This document shows, in pieces, positions 8,237-16,462 of a DNA stretch of 64,000 nt. The stretch covers positions 1-64,000 of the forward strand of contig JAUIDR010000013.1 of assembly GCA_030428565.1 (NCBI GenBank), written 5' to 3'. The notes below the pieces were generated by a model. It was given only the letters and a program-made list of their open reading frames with translations. It did no database searches and was not told where the DNA came from. This stretch comes from Alphaproteobacteria bacterium (GTDB taxonomy: Bacteria; Pseudomonadota; Alphaproteobacteria; UBA7985; JAUIBT01). A program made the translations under genes and the position numbers. The stretch's first letter is position 1, and each line of letters begins with the position of its first letter.

Positions 8237-8872
8237 ATGAGCGCTGCGCCCAAGCATCTACAGCCCGTGATCGACGCCCAAGCGGCTGCGGGCAGCCTCC
8301 CCCCTACCGAAGAGCAGCAAGCGCTGAGCACTCTGGGCCCGCTGCTGCGCGCGCTCGTGAGCAGCGTTACCGAAGGCCTGATATTGGAGCTGGACGGCGG
8401 TCATGGCCTGCTCACCGCTTGGCTGCAAGATGGTCTGCACTACGATATTCCTCTGGTCATCATTGATCCAGATCGCGCCCGCTTGGCCCGCACTGAGTCT
8501 CACCTCTATCCCGATCTGCGCCTGGCCTACCACGCCCAATCGGGTGGCACCTTCCTGGCGGATATGAGCGATAAGCGCTTTGATTTGATCGTCGATCACC
8601 GCCTGCACGACAGCCCCGAAAGTTTTGCCCTTCTGGTCGATCGCCTGGCCAACGGTGGCATGGCCGTCACACGCCTGACCCCGGCCTTGTTGCAAGACAT
8701 GCAGGCCAGCAAGACCCCTGCCCTGGCGCGTCTACGTTGGTCTAACCTGTCCGCCGGCTGGCTCATGATGGCCGTCGGCCCAACGATTCCCGCGCGCCGC
8801 GGTGGCCGCTCTGGCCGTATGGCTGCGCGCCAAGATCGGGGCGAGCCATCGCTTGCCGCCCAAGGCTCGTGA
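8237..8872 (+). CDS. SAM-dependent methyltransferase-like protein
   Basis: This 211-aa protein resembles class I methyltransferases of the O-methyltransferase type: a glycine-rich first strand/turn (LILELDGGHGLL), an acidic end of strand two (LVIIDPDRARL), and a DLIVDHRLHD segment corresponding to motif post-II. The glycine motif is not canonical (GGHG rather than GxGxG) and the C-terminal 30 residues are Arg/Gly-rich and likely disordered. The stop codon overlaps the GTG start of the Smr gene (GTGA), implying translational coupling. The substrate is unknown. Confidence 0.55.
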   Translation: MSAAPKHLQPVIDAQAAAGSLPPTEEQQALSTLGPLLRALVSSVTEGLILELDGGHGLLTAWLQDGLHYDIPLVIIDPDRARLARTESHLYPDLRLAYHAQSGGTFLADMSDKRFDLIVDHRLHDSPESFALLVDRLANGGMAVTRLTPALLQDMQASKTPALARLRWSNLSAGWLMMAVGPTIPARRGGRSGRMAARQDRGEPSLAAQGS

Positions 8873-9540
8873 CCGGCGCCCGCCGCCGCAAGCCCTTGCT
8901 CAGCCAAGAGGATCGCGCTCTTTGGCAGGAAATGACCGCGAGCGTGACCCCGTTGGAGGCCAAGCCCTCCTTTTCCGACAAATTGGGCGCCTTGCCGACC
9001 GCTCCCGAGACACCGCCTGAGCCATTGATCGCCAAGACTGCCGCCGCCAGCGCGTCCGACAAGCGCCCACGCATTGCACGGCCCACGGCCCAGCTTCCGC
9101 CGCTCAGCTATCCGCGCGCACCCGCCGCGCCCAGCTACCTCAAGCACGGAGAAGCCCAAGGCATCGACAAGTGCAAGCTTAAGCGCATGCAGCGTGGCCA
9201 ACTTGAATTGCAAGCACGCCTGGATCTACACGGCTTTACCCAATCGCAAGCCCAAGCGGCGGTGATCGAGTTTTTGGAGCGCTGCCAAGCCCAGGGCAAA
9301 CGCAACGTTATCATCGTCACAGGCAAGGGCCTGGCCAAAGAAGGCGGCGGTATTCTGCGCTCGCGCTTGCCCGATTGGCTCAATCTCTCGCCCAACCGCG
9401 AACGGGTGCTGAGCTATGACTACAGCCAGCCCAAGGACGGCGGCACGGGCGCGCTCTATGTCGTTCTGCGTAAGCTGCGGGGAGGGAGCGCCGCTTCCGC
9501 TCCCTCCTCTCATGGACGCCGCTTTGGGAGGACGCGATGA
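8869..9540 (+). CDS. Smr domain protein
   Basis: The C-terminal half (about residues 118-205) is an Smr (small MutS-related) domain with LDLHG near its start and VTGKG and GGTGALYVVLRK later. Smr domains bind and in some cases nick branched DNA, or act on RNA. The N-terminal 110 residues are Pro/Ala-rich and likely disordered. The GTG start overlaps the stop of the upstream gene, and the stop overlaps the ATG of the XRE gene, so the three genes are coupled. This mltA-Smr-XRE order is common in Alphaproteobacteria. Confidence 0.9.
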   Translation: MTGARRRKPLLSQEDRALWQEMTASVTPLEAKPSFSDKLGALPTAPETPPEPLIAKTAAASASDKRPRIARPTAQLPPLSYPRAPAAPSYLKHGEAQGIDKCKLKRMQRGQLELQARLDLHGFTQSQAQAAVIEFLERCQAQGKRNVIIVTGKGLAKEGGGILRSRLPDWLNLSPNRERVLSYDYSQPKDGGTGALYVVLRKLRGGSAASAPSSHGRRFGRTR

Positions 9541-10028
9541 TGGCCCCACGTTCAGGCGGTCGCCCGGTCCAGCGTCAGCGCCCCGGCCCCAAACCCAAGC
9601 GCCGGCAAAATGATCCCTCGTTGCCACCGCCCAACGCGCTCACCCCGCTGGGGTTACGACTGCGGTCTCTGCGCGAACAGCACGACCTGACCGCCGCAGA
9701 AATGGCGCGAGCGCTGGACGTCTCGCCAGCCTACCTGTCGGCTCTGGAGCACGGCCAGCGCGGCCGCCCCTCGCCGCGGTTGATGCATTTGATTTGCCAG
9801 TACTTTAATATCATTTGGGACGAGGCCGACGCGCTGTTGCTGCTGGCCGAGTTATCCGACCCCAAAGTCCGGCTGGAGACCGCCAGCTTGTCGCCCGAGC
9901 ACACGCTTCTAGCCAACCGCTTTGCCCGCGCCCTTCCCAAGCTGACCCCAAGCCAGGCCAGCCGGCTTCTGCGCACCTTTGAAAAGCTTGATCGTGACGA
10001 GCCATTGCCCGATACCGAGGCGGGCTAA
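9537..10028 (+). CDS. XRE-family helix-turn-helix regulator
   Basis: This 163-aa protein has a central Cro/CI-type HTH (about residues 40-95): LRSLREQHDLTAAEMARALD followed by VSPAYLSALEHGQRGRPSPR. A basic, Pro-rich N-terminal extension precedes it, and a helical C-terminus follows (FARALPKLTPSQASRLLRTF). It starts within the Smr stop codon (ATGA). It probably binds DNA as a dimer; the target is unknown. A 104-bp two-hairpin repeat lies just downstream. Confidence 0.88.
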   Translation: MMAPRSGGRPVQRQRPGPKPKRRQNDPSLPPPNALTPLGLRLRSLREQHDLTAAEMARALDVSPAYLSALEHGQRGRPSPRLMHLICQYFNIIWDEADALLLLAELSDPKVRLETASLSPEHTLLANRFARALPKLTPSQASRLLRTFEKLDRDEPLPDTEAG

Positions 10029-10089
10029 CGGCGATGCAAGCCGATCAACCGGGAACCCAGACAGCTTGCATCTTTTTGGCCTCGGTGCC

Positions 10090-10193
10090 TAGAGCGTCGG
10101 GCACCGGTATTGCAACAGCCCATACGCTCTAGCTGACTGATTTCCAACGCAAGTCCATGCCCTCTCGTGTTGCCACTCGCTCGCGGCTTGCGC
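10090..10193. repeat. Two-hairpin dispersed repeat, copy A
   Basis: This 104-bp element aligns without gaps to 50451-50554, with 90 of 104 bases identical by my count. Hairpin 1 pairs TAGAGCGT with ACGCTCTA, with a GGGC/GCCC inner helix; hairpin 2 pairs GCAAG-CC with GG-CTTGC. It sits between the convergent XRE and M48 genes. There is no T-run next to either hairpin, so it is not a classical terminator. Confidence 0.85.
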
Positions 10194-10207
10194 GAGCTGC
10201 GTTGAGT

Positions 10208-11305
10208 TTAGCGCAATTGTTCGCGTAAGCGCTCTAACCGCCGCTTGAAACTGGGGTGGGTCGACAACCACTCTGGCGGCGCGACGCCCCGCTGGCCTGC
10301 CTCGCTATTGAGCCTCTCAAAAAAGTCGATGAGGCCACTGGGCTCGAAACCCGCCTTGCTAGCGAGCGCGAGACCAAAATCGTCGGCGGCCTGTTCGTAC
10401 TCACGCGAATAAGCCAGGTCCAGCAACACGGTCGTGTTGACCAGCACGTCTTCGAAAATTGGCCCGACATCGCCAAACATCGCCAGCACCAACAGGTAGG
10501 TGCCCGCCGAACTGTACACGTTCTTTAAGCCGTGGCGTTCGACGACATGGCCCAGCTCGTGCGCCAGAACCCCGGCTATGGCGTCGGGGTCCGCAGCGAA
10601 CTCCTCGACCAAGCCATCGGTCACGACCAATGAGCCTCCGGGTAGTGCGAAGGCATTGATCATTGAGGCATCGGCAAAATACAGGTCGTAGCCGATGCGA
10701 TCTTTGGGCGGCAGCGCGGCCACCAAATTGTCGAGTAGACCTTGGACCTGCTGCTTCTGAGCGCTGGGCAAATCGCTGTCGAGCGACCAGCCTTGGCGCA
10801 AGGTGGCCAGCGATACCTGATCCATGCGATCCAGCCAAGATTGCGGCGTTGCCCAGGCCGCGACATGGGCAGCCATGGGCACGGCGGTGCGCCAGATCAT
10901 CCAAGCCGCCAGAATGATGCCAACCAGCATCACCAAAGACAGGTAGGAGAAGCGCTCTAGAATTGGCACAACGCGCGCGCGGCGGCTCTCAGGAAAAAGG
11001 CGCGCAATGTTGGGGTCTTGGGTGACGAACAAGTGGCCGCCAGGAAGCTTGACCCGGCGCGGGGTCGATCCAAGGGCAGGTTCCAATTTGGCTTGCCTTG
11101 GCTCGCAGTCAAAGAGCTGCTCTTTGTTGGCTTGCGCGATAAGGTAGAGGCGCCCGTCGCTTGGCCTTAACTCCAGCCGGGCTTCATGAACCGCTGACGT
11201 ACCATAGCGTAGGGCTTGCCCCGACACACACAGCGGCTGCGCGGCACCTGGGGGCTGCGCGGCGCCTGGGGGCTGCGCGGCGCCTGGGTCAAATTCTGTG
11301 TTCAT
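10208..11305 (-). CDS. M48-family zinc metalloprotease
   Basis: This membrane-anchored protease has the zinc motif HELGH at residues 249-253 and the third-ligand region SREYEQAADDFGL, as in Ste24/HtpX/BepA relatives. An N-terminal domain (about 25-110) precedes one transmembrane segment (about 120-138), so the catalytic domain follows the membrane span. The extreme N-terminus carries a PPGAAQ hexapeptide encoded by three 18-bp tandem repeats. AGAGG lies before the ATG. It is 81 bases downstream of a DUF898 membrane protein on the same strand, a pairing seen in other Proteobacteria. The substrate is unknown; envelope protein quality control is the family-based guess. Confidence 0.9.
   Translation of the reverse strand: MNTEFDPGAAQPPGAAQPPGAAQPLCVSGQALRYGTSAVHEARLELRPSDGRLYLIAQANKEQLFDCEPRQAKLEPALGSTPRRVKLPGGHLFVTQDPNIARLFPESRRARVVPILERFSYLSLVMLVGIILAAWMIWRTAVPMAAHVAAWATPQSWLDRMDQVSLATLRQGWSLDSDLPSAQKQQVQGLLDNLVAALPPKDRIGYDLYFADASMINAFALPGGSLVVTDGLVEEFAADPDAIAGVLAHELGHVVERHGLKNVYSSAGTYLLVLAMFGDVGPIFEDVLVNTTVLLDLAYSREYEQAADDFGLALASKAGFEPSGLIDFFERLNSEAGQRGVAPPEWLSTHPSFKRRLERLREQLR
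11235..11288 (-). repeat. 18-bp tandem repeat, three copies, in the M48 gene
   Basis: Three near-identical 18-base units (GGCTGCGCGGCRCCTGGG) encode the N-terminal PPGAAQ repeats in frame. Confidence 0.9.
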
Positions 11306-11386
11306 AACGATGGCCTCTCGTCATTCTTGGCCCTTACCGGTGGCGGTCGTTCAAGGCGCATTGCCGCCTTGTCGCCGCGCGTTGCA

Positions 11387-12562
11387 TCAAAGACCAATGC
11401 CAAGATCAAGGCCTTCGAAGTCCCCGTAGGCCTCGCCAACACTATTTTGGTAGTCTTGCGCATCGCCCGCGAAGTCATCCAAGTTGCCCTCAACCAAGAC
11501 AAAGGTATTCTCGGCCATATAGCGATAATAGCGGATTTTCGCCCAAGGCAGCATAAGCCCAAAACTGAGCGAAACCGCGATGGCATTCGTCACGATGATT
11601 CCAACCACCTCTAGAACTTGCGCCGTCGAGCGAAACCGATGGCATTTGGTACCCCTACCAAGCTCAAGGTTTCGAAAAAGCAAGTTACGCACGCCGACAC
11701 GAAACGCGATGTAGCCGAGAATAAGGGAGCCATAAGAAAAAACCACAAGGGCTGGCAAGGCCGCAGCCGTCCAATAGACAAACACAGCGCTCAACGCGAA
11801 AACCACCAGTCCGAGCGCAGCGCCACCGACCGCCCCCAGTAAAACCGCGAGGTACATCACACCGAGATACTCGCTCAAGCGGGCGTCGATGCTAAATGGC
11901 AACCCGGCCAACCTGTGGCCGTTGACAGCGTACAATTGGACAAGGCGAAACAGCAGCGTCACAAAAAAGAGGGCAACGATCAGCGAAATCACAAATGCTA
12001 AGAGAAGCCTTGGCCAAACGTCTAATAGGGCCAAAAGTTTTCCTGTATCGGATAGACCGGCCAATTGCGACGGTTCAAGCGAGCTGCCTTTAGTTACGAC
12101 AAAAAACGTAGCCGTCACGAACACGATCAGTGCAACATATGCTAGGGCTGGATAGATGAGATAAATCACATAGGCCCGCGGGATTTTCCCCATAAAATCA
12201 AAGCGCACATTGGCCCAGCTAGAGTTGCGCGCATTGAAACGAGCACTCAACACCAAGGCCGCTGGCATGAGCAGGATCAGCACTGGCACCACGACGACCT
12301 GAATACCAGGCACATAGCTTAGAGCAATGACAACGGCGACAATGATACGGCCAATTAAAATGTTTTTTGGCCGGCCGTGGTAGTCAAAATTGCGCCCGCC
12401 GACATAGGTATTTTGATAGAAATATTTCTTAAAGCGCACCTTAGCCCAAGCGGAATAGATGCCCAGGGTGACAACGGTCAAAAAGACATTGGCAATCCAA
12501 ATCGCAAACCATTCACCGGCTTTGCCACGAAATTCTACGGGGTAGATGGGCGCTCTTTTCAT
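11387..12562 (-). CDS. DUF898 (YjgN-like) integral membrane protein
   Basis: This is a polytopic inner-membrane protein of the DUF898/YjgN family, recognised by VEFRGKAGEWFAIWIANVFL, LGIYSAWAKVRFKKYFYQNT, and a second half repeating the pattern (LMLPWAKIRYYRYMAENT). The duplicated W-A-K-(I/V)-R motif is the family hallmark. Six or more membrane segments are visible. The tracked start at 12682 adds 40 unrelated residues; the ATG at 12562 (MKRAPIYPVEF) matches the family start and gives 391 aa. Function unknown; the neighbouring M48 protease suggests the two act together at the membrane. Confidence 0.88.
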   Translation of the reverse strand: MKRAPIYPVEFRGKAGEWFAIWIANVFLTVVTLGIYSAWAKVRFKKYFYQNTYVGGRNFDYHGRPKNILIGRIIVAVVIALSYVPGIQVVVVPVLILLMPAALVLSARFNARNSSWANVRFDFMGKIPRAYVIYLIYPALAYVALIVFVTATFFVVTKGSSLEPSQLAGLSDTGKLLALLDVWPRLLLAFVISLIVALFFVTLLFRLVQLYAVNGHRLAGLPFSIDARLSEYLGVMYLAVLLGAVGGAALGLVVFALSAVFVYWTAAALPALVVFSYGSLILGYIAFRVGVRNLLFRNLELGRGTKCHRFRSTAQVLEVVGIIVTNAIAVSLSFGLMLPWAKIRYYRYMAENTFVLVEGNLDDFAGDAQDYQNSVGEAYGDFEGLDLGIGL

Positions 12563-12741
12563 ACCATTCACTTCACGATTTTTTGATCCACTTATAGGTG
12601 AAGAGCAGGAATCCCCACCGGTCAAGTGTAAATCCCAAAAATTTGCCCCAGAACCGGGCAGCCAGGAATGCATATCAGGCAAAGGCTGGTTTAATCTTGC
12701 TGGCCTGAGCCCGCAGCTAGGCAGCTAACCTTGCCTTAGCC

Positions 12742-14193
12742 TTATCCTTGGCAAGCGCATAGCGCTGCTTCCAGCTCCTCGCAGAGCAAATCCACTTCCG
12801 CATCATACATGGCATAGTTGCTAATCGAGATACGGATGACCTTGCACCCGGCCCACTCGCCGTGACTGGGGTAGACCTTGGCGCGCGCCTGAACGGTCTC
12901 CAAGACCCGCATGGTCATATCGTCCCCACCGGTGCAGGCGACCACCACTTGGTTGCTGTGCACTTGGTTGAGAACCCTAAAGCCGTCGTTTTGACCAAGC
13001 CGTTTGGCCGCGCGCTCAGCCAAGCGGCAATGGCGCGCGATCATCTCACGCAGGCCCTGGCGGCCCAGCTGGCGCAAGATGGCATAGCTGGGCACGCCGC
13101 GCGCTCGGCGTGACAATTCTGGCGTTGAATCGCTCGGCTCCCAATGCGCGGTCACGTCGGGCAAGTAGGCCCCGCGGGCCGACATGGCGGCCACCAACCA
13201 GCGTCGCTCGCGCACCACTACTACGCCGCAGTCATAGGGCGCGTTGAGCCACTTATGCAGATCTACCGCCCAGCTATCCGCCTGCTGAACACCGGCCAAG
13301 CGACTGGCCAACTCAGGCACCGCTGCGAGCCAGAGCCCGAAGGCCCCATCGACATGCACCCAACCGGCCCGCTCGTGGACCATAGGGATGATTTCTGCGA
13401 AGGGATCAAAAGCACCGGTATTGATTTGACCCGCCTGCAAAAGGACCAAGGGCGGTGCCGGGCAGTCCTCCAGGGCCTGGCGAAAGGCTTGTGGATCGAT
13501 GCGACCTTGATCATCTGTCGCCACGCGCCGCACCCTGGCAGCCCCAAACCCGGCGTAGCGCAGCGCCGCCAGCGGCGCCGAGTGCGCGTCTTGGCCGACC
13601 AGAACCGGAATTTCAGGCGCGCCAAACAGACCTTGAGCTTCCACATCCCAGCCTTGGCGCGCCAGCAAGGCGTTGCGCGCGGCCATGATTCCGGCGGTGT
13701 TGGCAAGGCTGGCTCCGGTCACGAGGCCGACGCCGCTCTCCTGCGGTAGACCCAGCAACTCGATGACCCAGTTACAGACCTGGCGCTCCATGCCAGTTAT
13801 GGCGGGCGTTTCATAAGCCGAGGCCGCATTTTGCCCCCAAGCCGAGACCAGGAAATCCGCTGCCACGCCGACAGGGTGCGAACCACCGCAAACATAAGCG
13901 AAGAAACTAGGCGCGGTCATTTGGTGAATCCCGCCATCAGCGGCGTCAATCAGGTGCTGAATGACGACATCGTCCGCCATGCCAAGGTCGGCCAGGGGCT
14001 GAGCAAAACGCGCCACCGCTTCGTCGAGCGCCATGCTCGGGCGTGCGGGCAGGCTAGGAAGGCTCTGGCGATAGGTTAAGGCGGCTTGGCTCGCCTTGGT
14101 CATGGCACGAGCTTGGTTTGAGGTCAGGCCGAAAGCTGCCTTTTCTTGTTCTGACATTACGGGCTCAGCGTGCTGGTTTGAGGAGAGCATCAA
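12742..14193 (-). CDS. PLP-dependent group II decarboxylase (aromatic amino acid decarboxylase family)
   Basis: This 483-aa fold-type I PLP enzyme is of the aromatic-L-amino-acid/histidine/glutamate decarboxylase family. It has the Asp of VHVDGAFGLW that contacts the PLP ring and the PLP lysine in DLHKWLNAPYDCG. In the family it removes the carboxylate of an amino acid to give an amine. The substrate cannot be read from sequence, and relatives annotated this way also include aspartate decarboxylases and aldehyde synthases. The gene stands alone between a DUF898 gene and the exporter gene. Two starts are possible (14193, or MSEQEK at 14157); neither has a strong ribosome site. Confidence 0.88.
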   Translation of the reverse strand: MMLSSNQHAEPVMSEQEKAAFGLTSNQARAMTKASQAALTYRQSLPSLPARPSMALDEAVARFAQPLADLGMADDVVIQHLIDAADGGIHQMTAPSFFAYVCGGSHPVGVAADFLVSAWGQNAASAYETPAITGMERQVCNWVIELLGLPQESGVGLVTGASLANTAGIMAARNALLARQGWDVEAQGLFGAPEIPVLVGQDAHSAPLAALRYAGFGAARVRRVATDDQGRIDPQAFRQALEDCPAPPLVLLQAGQINTGAFDPFAEIIPMVHERAGWVHVDGAFGLWLAAVPELASRLAGVQQADSWAVDLHKWLNAPYDCGVVVVRERRWLVAAMSARGAYLPDVTAHWEPSDSTPELSRRARGVPSYAILRQLGRQGLREMIARHCRLAERAAKRLGQNDGFRVLNQVHSNQVVVACTGGDDMTMRVLETVQARAKVYPSHGEWAGCKVIRISISNYAMYDAEVDLLCEELEAALCACQG

Positions 14194-14276
14194 GCTAGAG
14201 GCGGTCGCCGCTCTTGGCTAGCTACTTAAGCGTGATGCCCGCCCAATAAATCCCCTAGTGACGCCGCGCGCGGCCC

Positions 14277-15326
14277 CTAGCCGAGCCAGCCGAGCCCCCA
14301 AAGACCAAGGGCGATAAAGCCCGCAATAAACAGAGTCTCGCCGACCAGCAAAGCAATGGCAGGTACCCCAACCTTAGCGATATCACGCAGCGATGTTTTC
14401 ATGCCAACCGCGGCGATGGCGGTCAGCAAAGCCCAGCGCGACACCGAGCTTGATGCCTCGCTAACTGCTGGCGGGATAAGGTGCAAGGCGTTGAACACGG
14501 CAAGCACCACAAAGGCCACGACAAACAAGGGCAATAAGGGCGGCCGCTTCTGCTCGGCTTGATCATCGCCGCTCACTTTTTGCGTGCGCCGCAAAATCAA
14601 TGAGCCGACCAGCACCACCGGCGCCAGCATGGCCACCCTGAGCAGCTTGGTGACGGTGGCCATCTCTCCGGCCTGATCCGAAATCGAAAAGCCCGCGCCG
14701 ACAACCTGGGCGACATCATGGATAGTGGCGCCGATAAAAATGCCCGCCTCGCGATCCTCTAGACCCATCATCGCCATTAAGATGGGGTAGAGGATCATGG
14801 CCACGGTTGACAGCAGCGTTACCCCCACCACGGTGAAGACCAAACGCTCCTCAGAGCGCTCGTCTTGCGGCAGGATCGCTGAAATGGCCATGGCAGCAGA
14901 AGCGCCGCAAATGGCGACCGACCCCGCAGACAGGAAAGCAAAACGATAACGATGCCCGAACAGGGGGGCGGCGATCAAACCAAAGCCAATCGTGGCTGCC
15001 GTCGATGCTACGATCAACAGAACAGCCGGCAGGCCTAGCTCTGCGGCCAAGTCAAAGCTAATCCGCATCCCCAGAAGCGCGATGCCAAAGCGCAAGACCT
15101 GGCGAGCGGTGAAGCTGATGCCCGCCACACAGCGCCCCTCCAACGACAGGAAGTTGAGCGCGATACCAAACAGCAGCGCCATCAACATAGCCGGGGCGCC
15201 ATAATGTTCCGCGATGAACTGTCCTGCCACGGCCACTAGGGCCGACAACAGCAGACCGGGAGCCAGCAATTGAAGGTTTGTGCCAAGGCGCGCGCTGTGG
15301 CGCCGCGCAAAAGTCAAAATGGCCAT
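14277..15326 (-). CDS. YeiH/UPF0324-family anion exporter (SuyZ-like)
   Basis: This 349-aa protein is an integral membrane protein with roughly ten hydrophobic segments and the UPF0324 hallmarks (AGISFTARQVLRFGIALLGMRI, AICGASAAMAISAI, GATIHDVAQVVGAG). Members near sulfo-lyase genes (SuyZ in Paracoccus) are proposed sulfite/sulfate exporters. It is the last gene of the sulfonate island, downstream of the ComC-like gene by 33 bases, so export of the sulfite or sulfate left after desulfonation is the natural reading. Direct transport evidence is lacking for most of the family. Confidence 0.85.
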   Translation of the reverse strand: MAILTFARRHSARLGTNLQLLAPGLLLSALVAVAGQFIAEHYGAPAMLMALLFGIALNFLSLEGRCVAGISFTARQVLRFGIALLGMRISFDLAAELGLPAVLLIVASTAATIGFGLIAAPLFGHRYRFAFLSAGSVAICGASAAMAISAILPQDERSEERLVFTVVGVTLLSTVAMILYPILMAMMGLEDREAGIFIGATIHDVAQVVGAGFSISDQAGEMATVTKLLRVAMLAPVVLVGSLILRRTQKVSGDDQAEQKRPPLLPLFVVAFVVLAVFNALHLIPPAVSEASSSVSRWALLTAIAAVGMKTSLRDIAKVGVPAIALLVGETLFIAGFIALGLWGLGWLG

Positions 15327-15359
15327 AGGGCAGCCCTTTGCTCGAAAGTCGTTGGGGGT

Positions 15360-16388
15360 CTAAGCCGTGCGGGAGGGATACGCGCCCGACGCCGCCGCCC
15401 GCACAGACTGCAAGTAGCGAGGCTGAACCATTAGCCCCCTCGCCTGCGCTTCGGCCAGACAGGCCAACCGCCGGGCACCGGGCAATCGCGCGCCGTCGCT
15501 GCCCTCAATCATGCTAAGCAAGCTGTCCAAACGCTGATAGAAGCTTGGAGACAGTCCCTTGGCGTCAATGGCAAGCAAGAGCTGGCCAACGCGCGGCGGC
15601 GGTCCCTCGGCGGCAAAAAAGGAGCTGGCTTCGCTGCTCAGAGCCGCAGAGGTCAAGACCGCGGCTAGAATTTCGACCATCAACGCCAAGCTGGTTCCTT
15701 TAGCGTCTGCGATTGGCAACATGGTGCCGTTAAGCGCCGCGTCCGGATCGGTTGTGGCTTGGCCATCTCGATCCAAGGCCCAGCCTTCTGGAATGGGCTG
15801 ACCGGTCTTTTTGGCGTTCATAATCTTACCGCGCGCCACCTTGGACAAAGACAGGTCGATGACCAGCGGGGCTTGAGCGAGGCGTGGCGCCGCAAAGGCA
15901 ATGGGATTGGTGCCAAACAAGGCCTGCTTGCCGCCCCAAGGTGCGATGGCTTTTGGCGCATTGGCAAACATCATGGCCACCAGGCCCTGCTCGGCCAGTC
16001 GCTCCACTTGGATCGACAGAGCGCCGCAATGATGCGAGTTGGTGACAGCCATGGCGGCGATGCCGTATTGCTTGGCTAAGGCCGCGCCTTGCTCGACGGC
16101 GGCATCCAAGGCGGGATAAGCAAAGCCACAATCGGCATCGATCAATAGGCTGGCCGGGCGCGGCGCATGTACCTTGATCTTGGCATGCGGATTGATCTTG
16201 CCGCTGCGCACTTGAGCCAAGTAATCGCCAAAACGCGAGAAGCCATGCCCGGCTTGCCCTTGGGCTTCGGCAGCCACCAGTGCCCCAGCGACCGAGCGCG
16301 CCGGCCCCACCGGGACGCCACTGGCACAAAAAGCAGACACAAGCATATCGGTCGCATCAGCCAGGCTGACCCGTTCAAGTGCTTCCAT
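15360..16388 (-). CDS. Ldh-family (malate/L-sulfolactate) dehydrogenase, ComC-like
   Basis: This 342-aa NAD(P)-dependent oxidoreductase belongs to the YlbC/Ldh2 type, with SHHCGALSIQVERLAEQGLVAMMFAN and GTNPIAFAAPR near the middle. ComC members interconvert 3-sulfopyruvate and (R)-sulfolactate; with an (S)-sulfolactate dehydrogenase they racemise sulfolactate for the R-specific sulfo-lyase. It lies 74 bases downstream of suyB, which supports this role. Other family members act on malate, lactate or ureidoglycolate, so the substrate is inferred from neighbours. Confidence 0.8.
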   Translation of the reverse strand: MEALERVSLADATDMLVSAFCASGVPVGPARSVAGALVAAEAQGQAGHGFSRFGDYLAQVRSGKINPHAKIKVHAPRPASLLIDADCGFAYPALDAAVEQGAALAKQYGIAAMAVTNSHHCGALSIQVERLAEQGLVAMMFANAPKAIAPWGGKQALFGTNPIAFAAPRLAQAPLVIDLSLSKVARGKIMNAKKTGQPIPEGWALDRDGQATTDPDAALNGTMLPIADAKGTSLALMVEILAAVLTSAALSSEASSFFAAEGPPPRVGQLLLAIDAKGLSPSFYQRLDSLLSMIEGSDGARLPGARRLACLAEAQARGLMVQPRYLQSVRAAASGAYPSRTA

Positions 16389-16462
16389 GGGACATTCCGA
16401 AAAGAAAAGTGGGCGGCCAATTCGCTGGCCACCCGTTGTCGTCGTTGGCGAGCTATGCCCGC

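Noticed and set aside
10089-10271. 60-aa minus-strand ORF
   Set aside because: It lies over the two-hairpin repeat and the end of the M48 gene; no sign of coding beyond an open frame.
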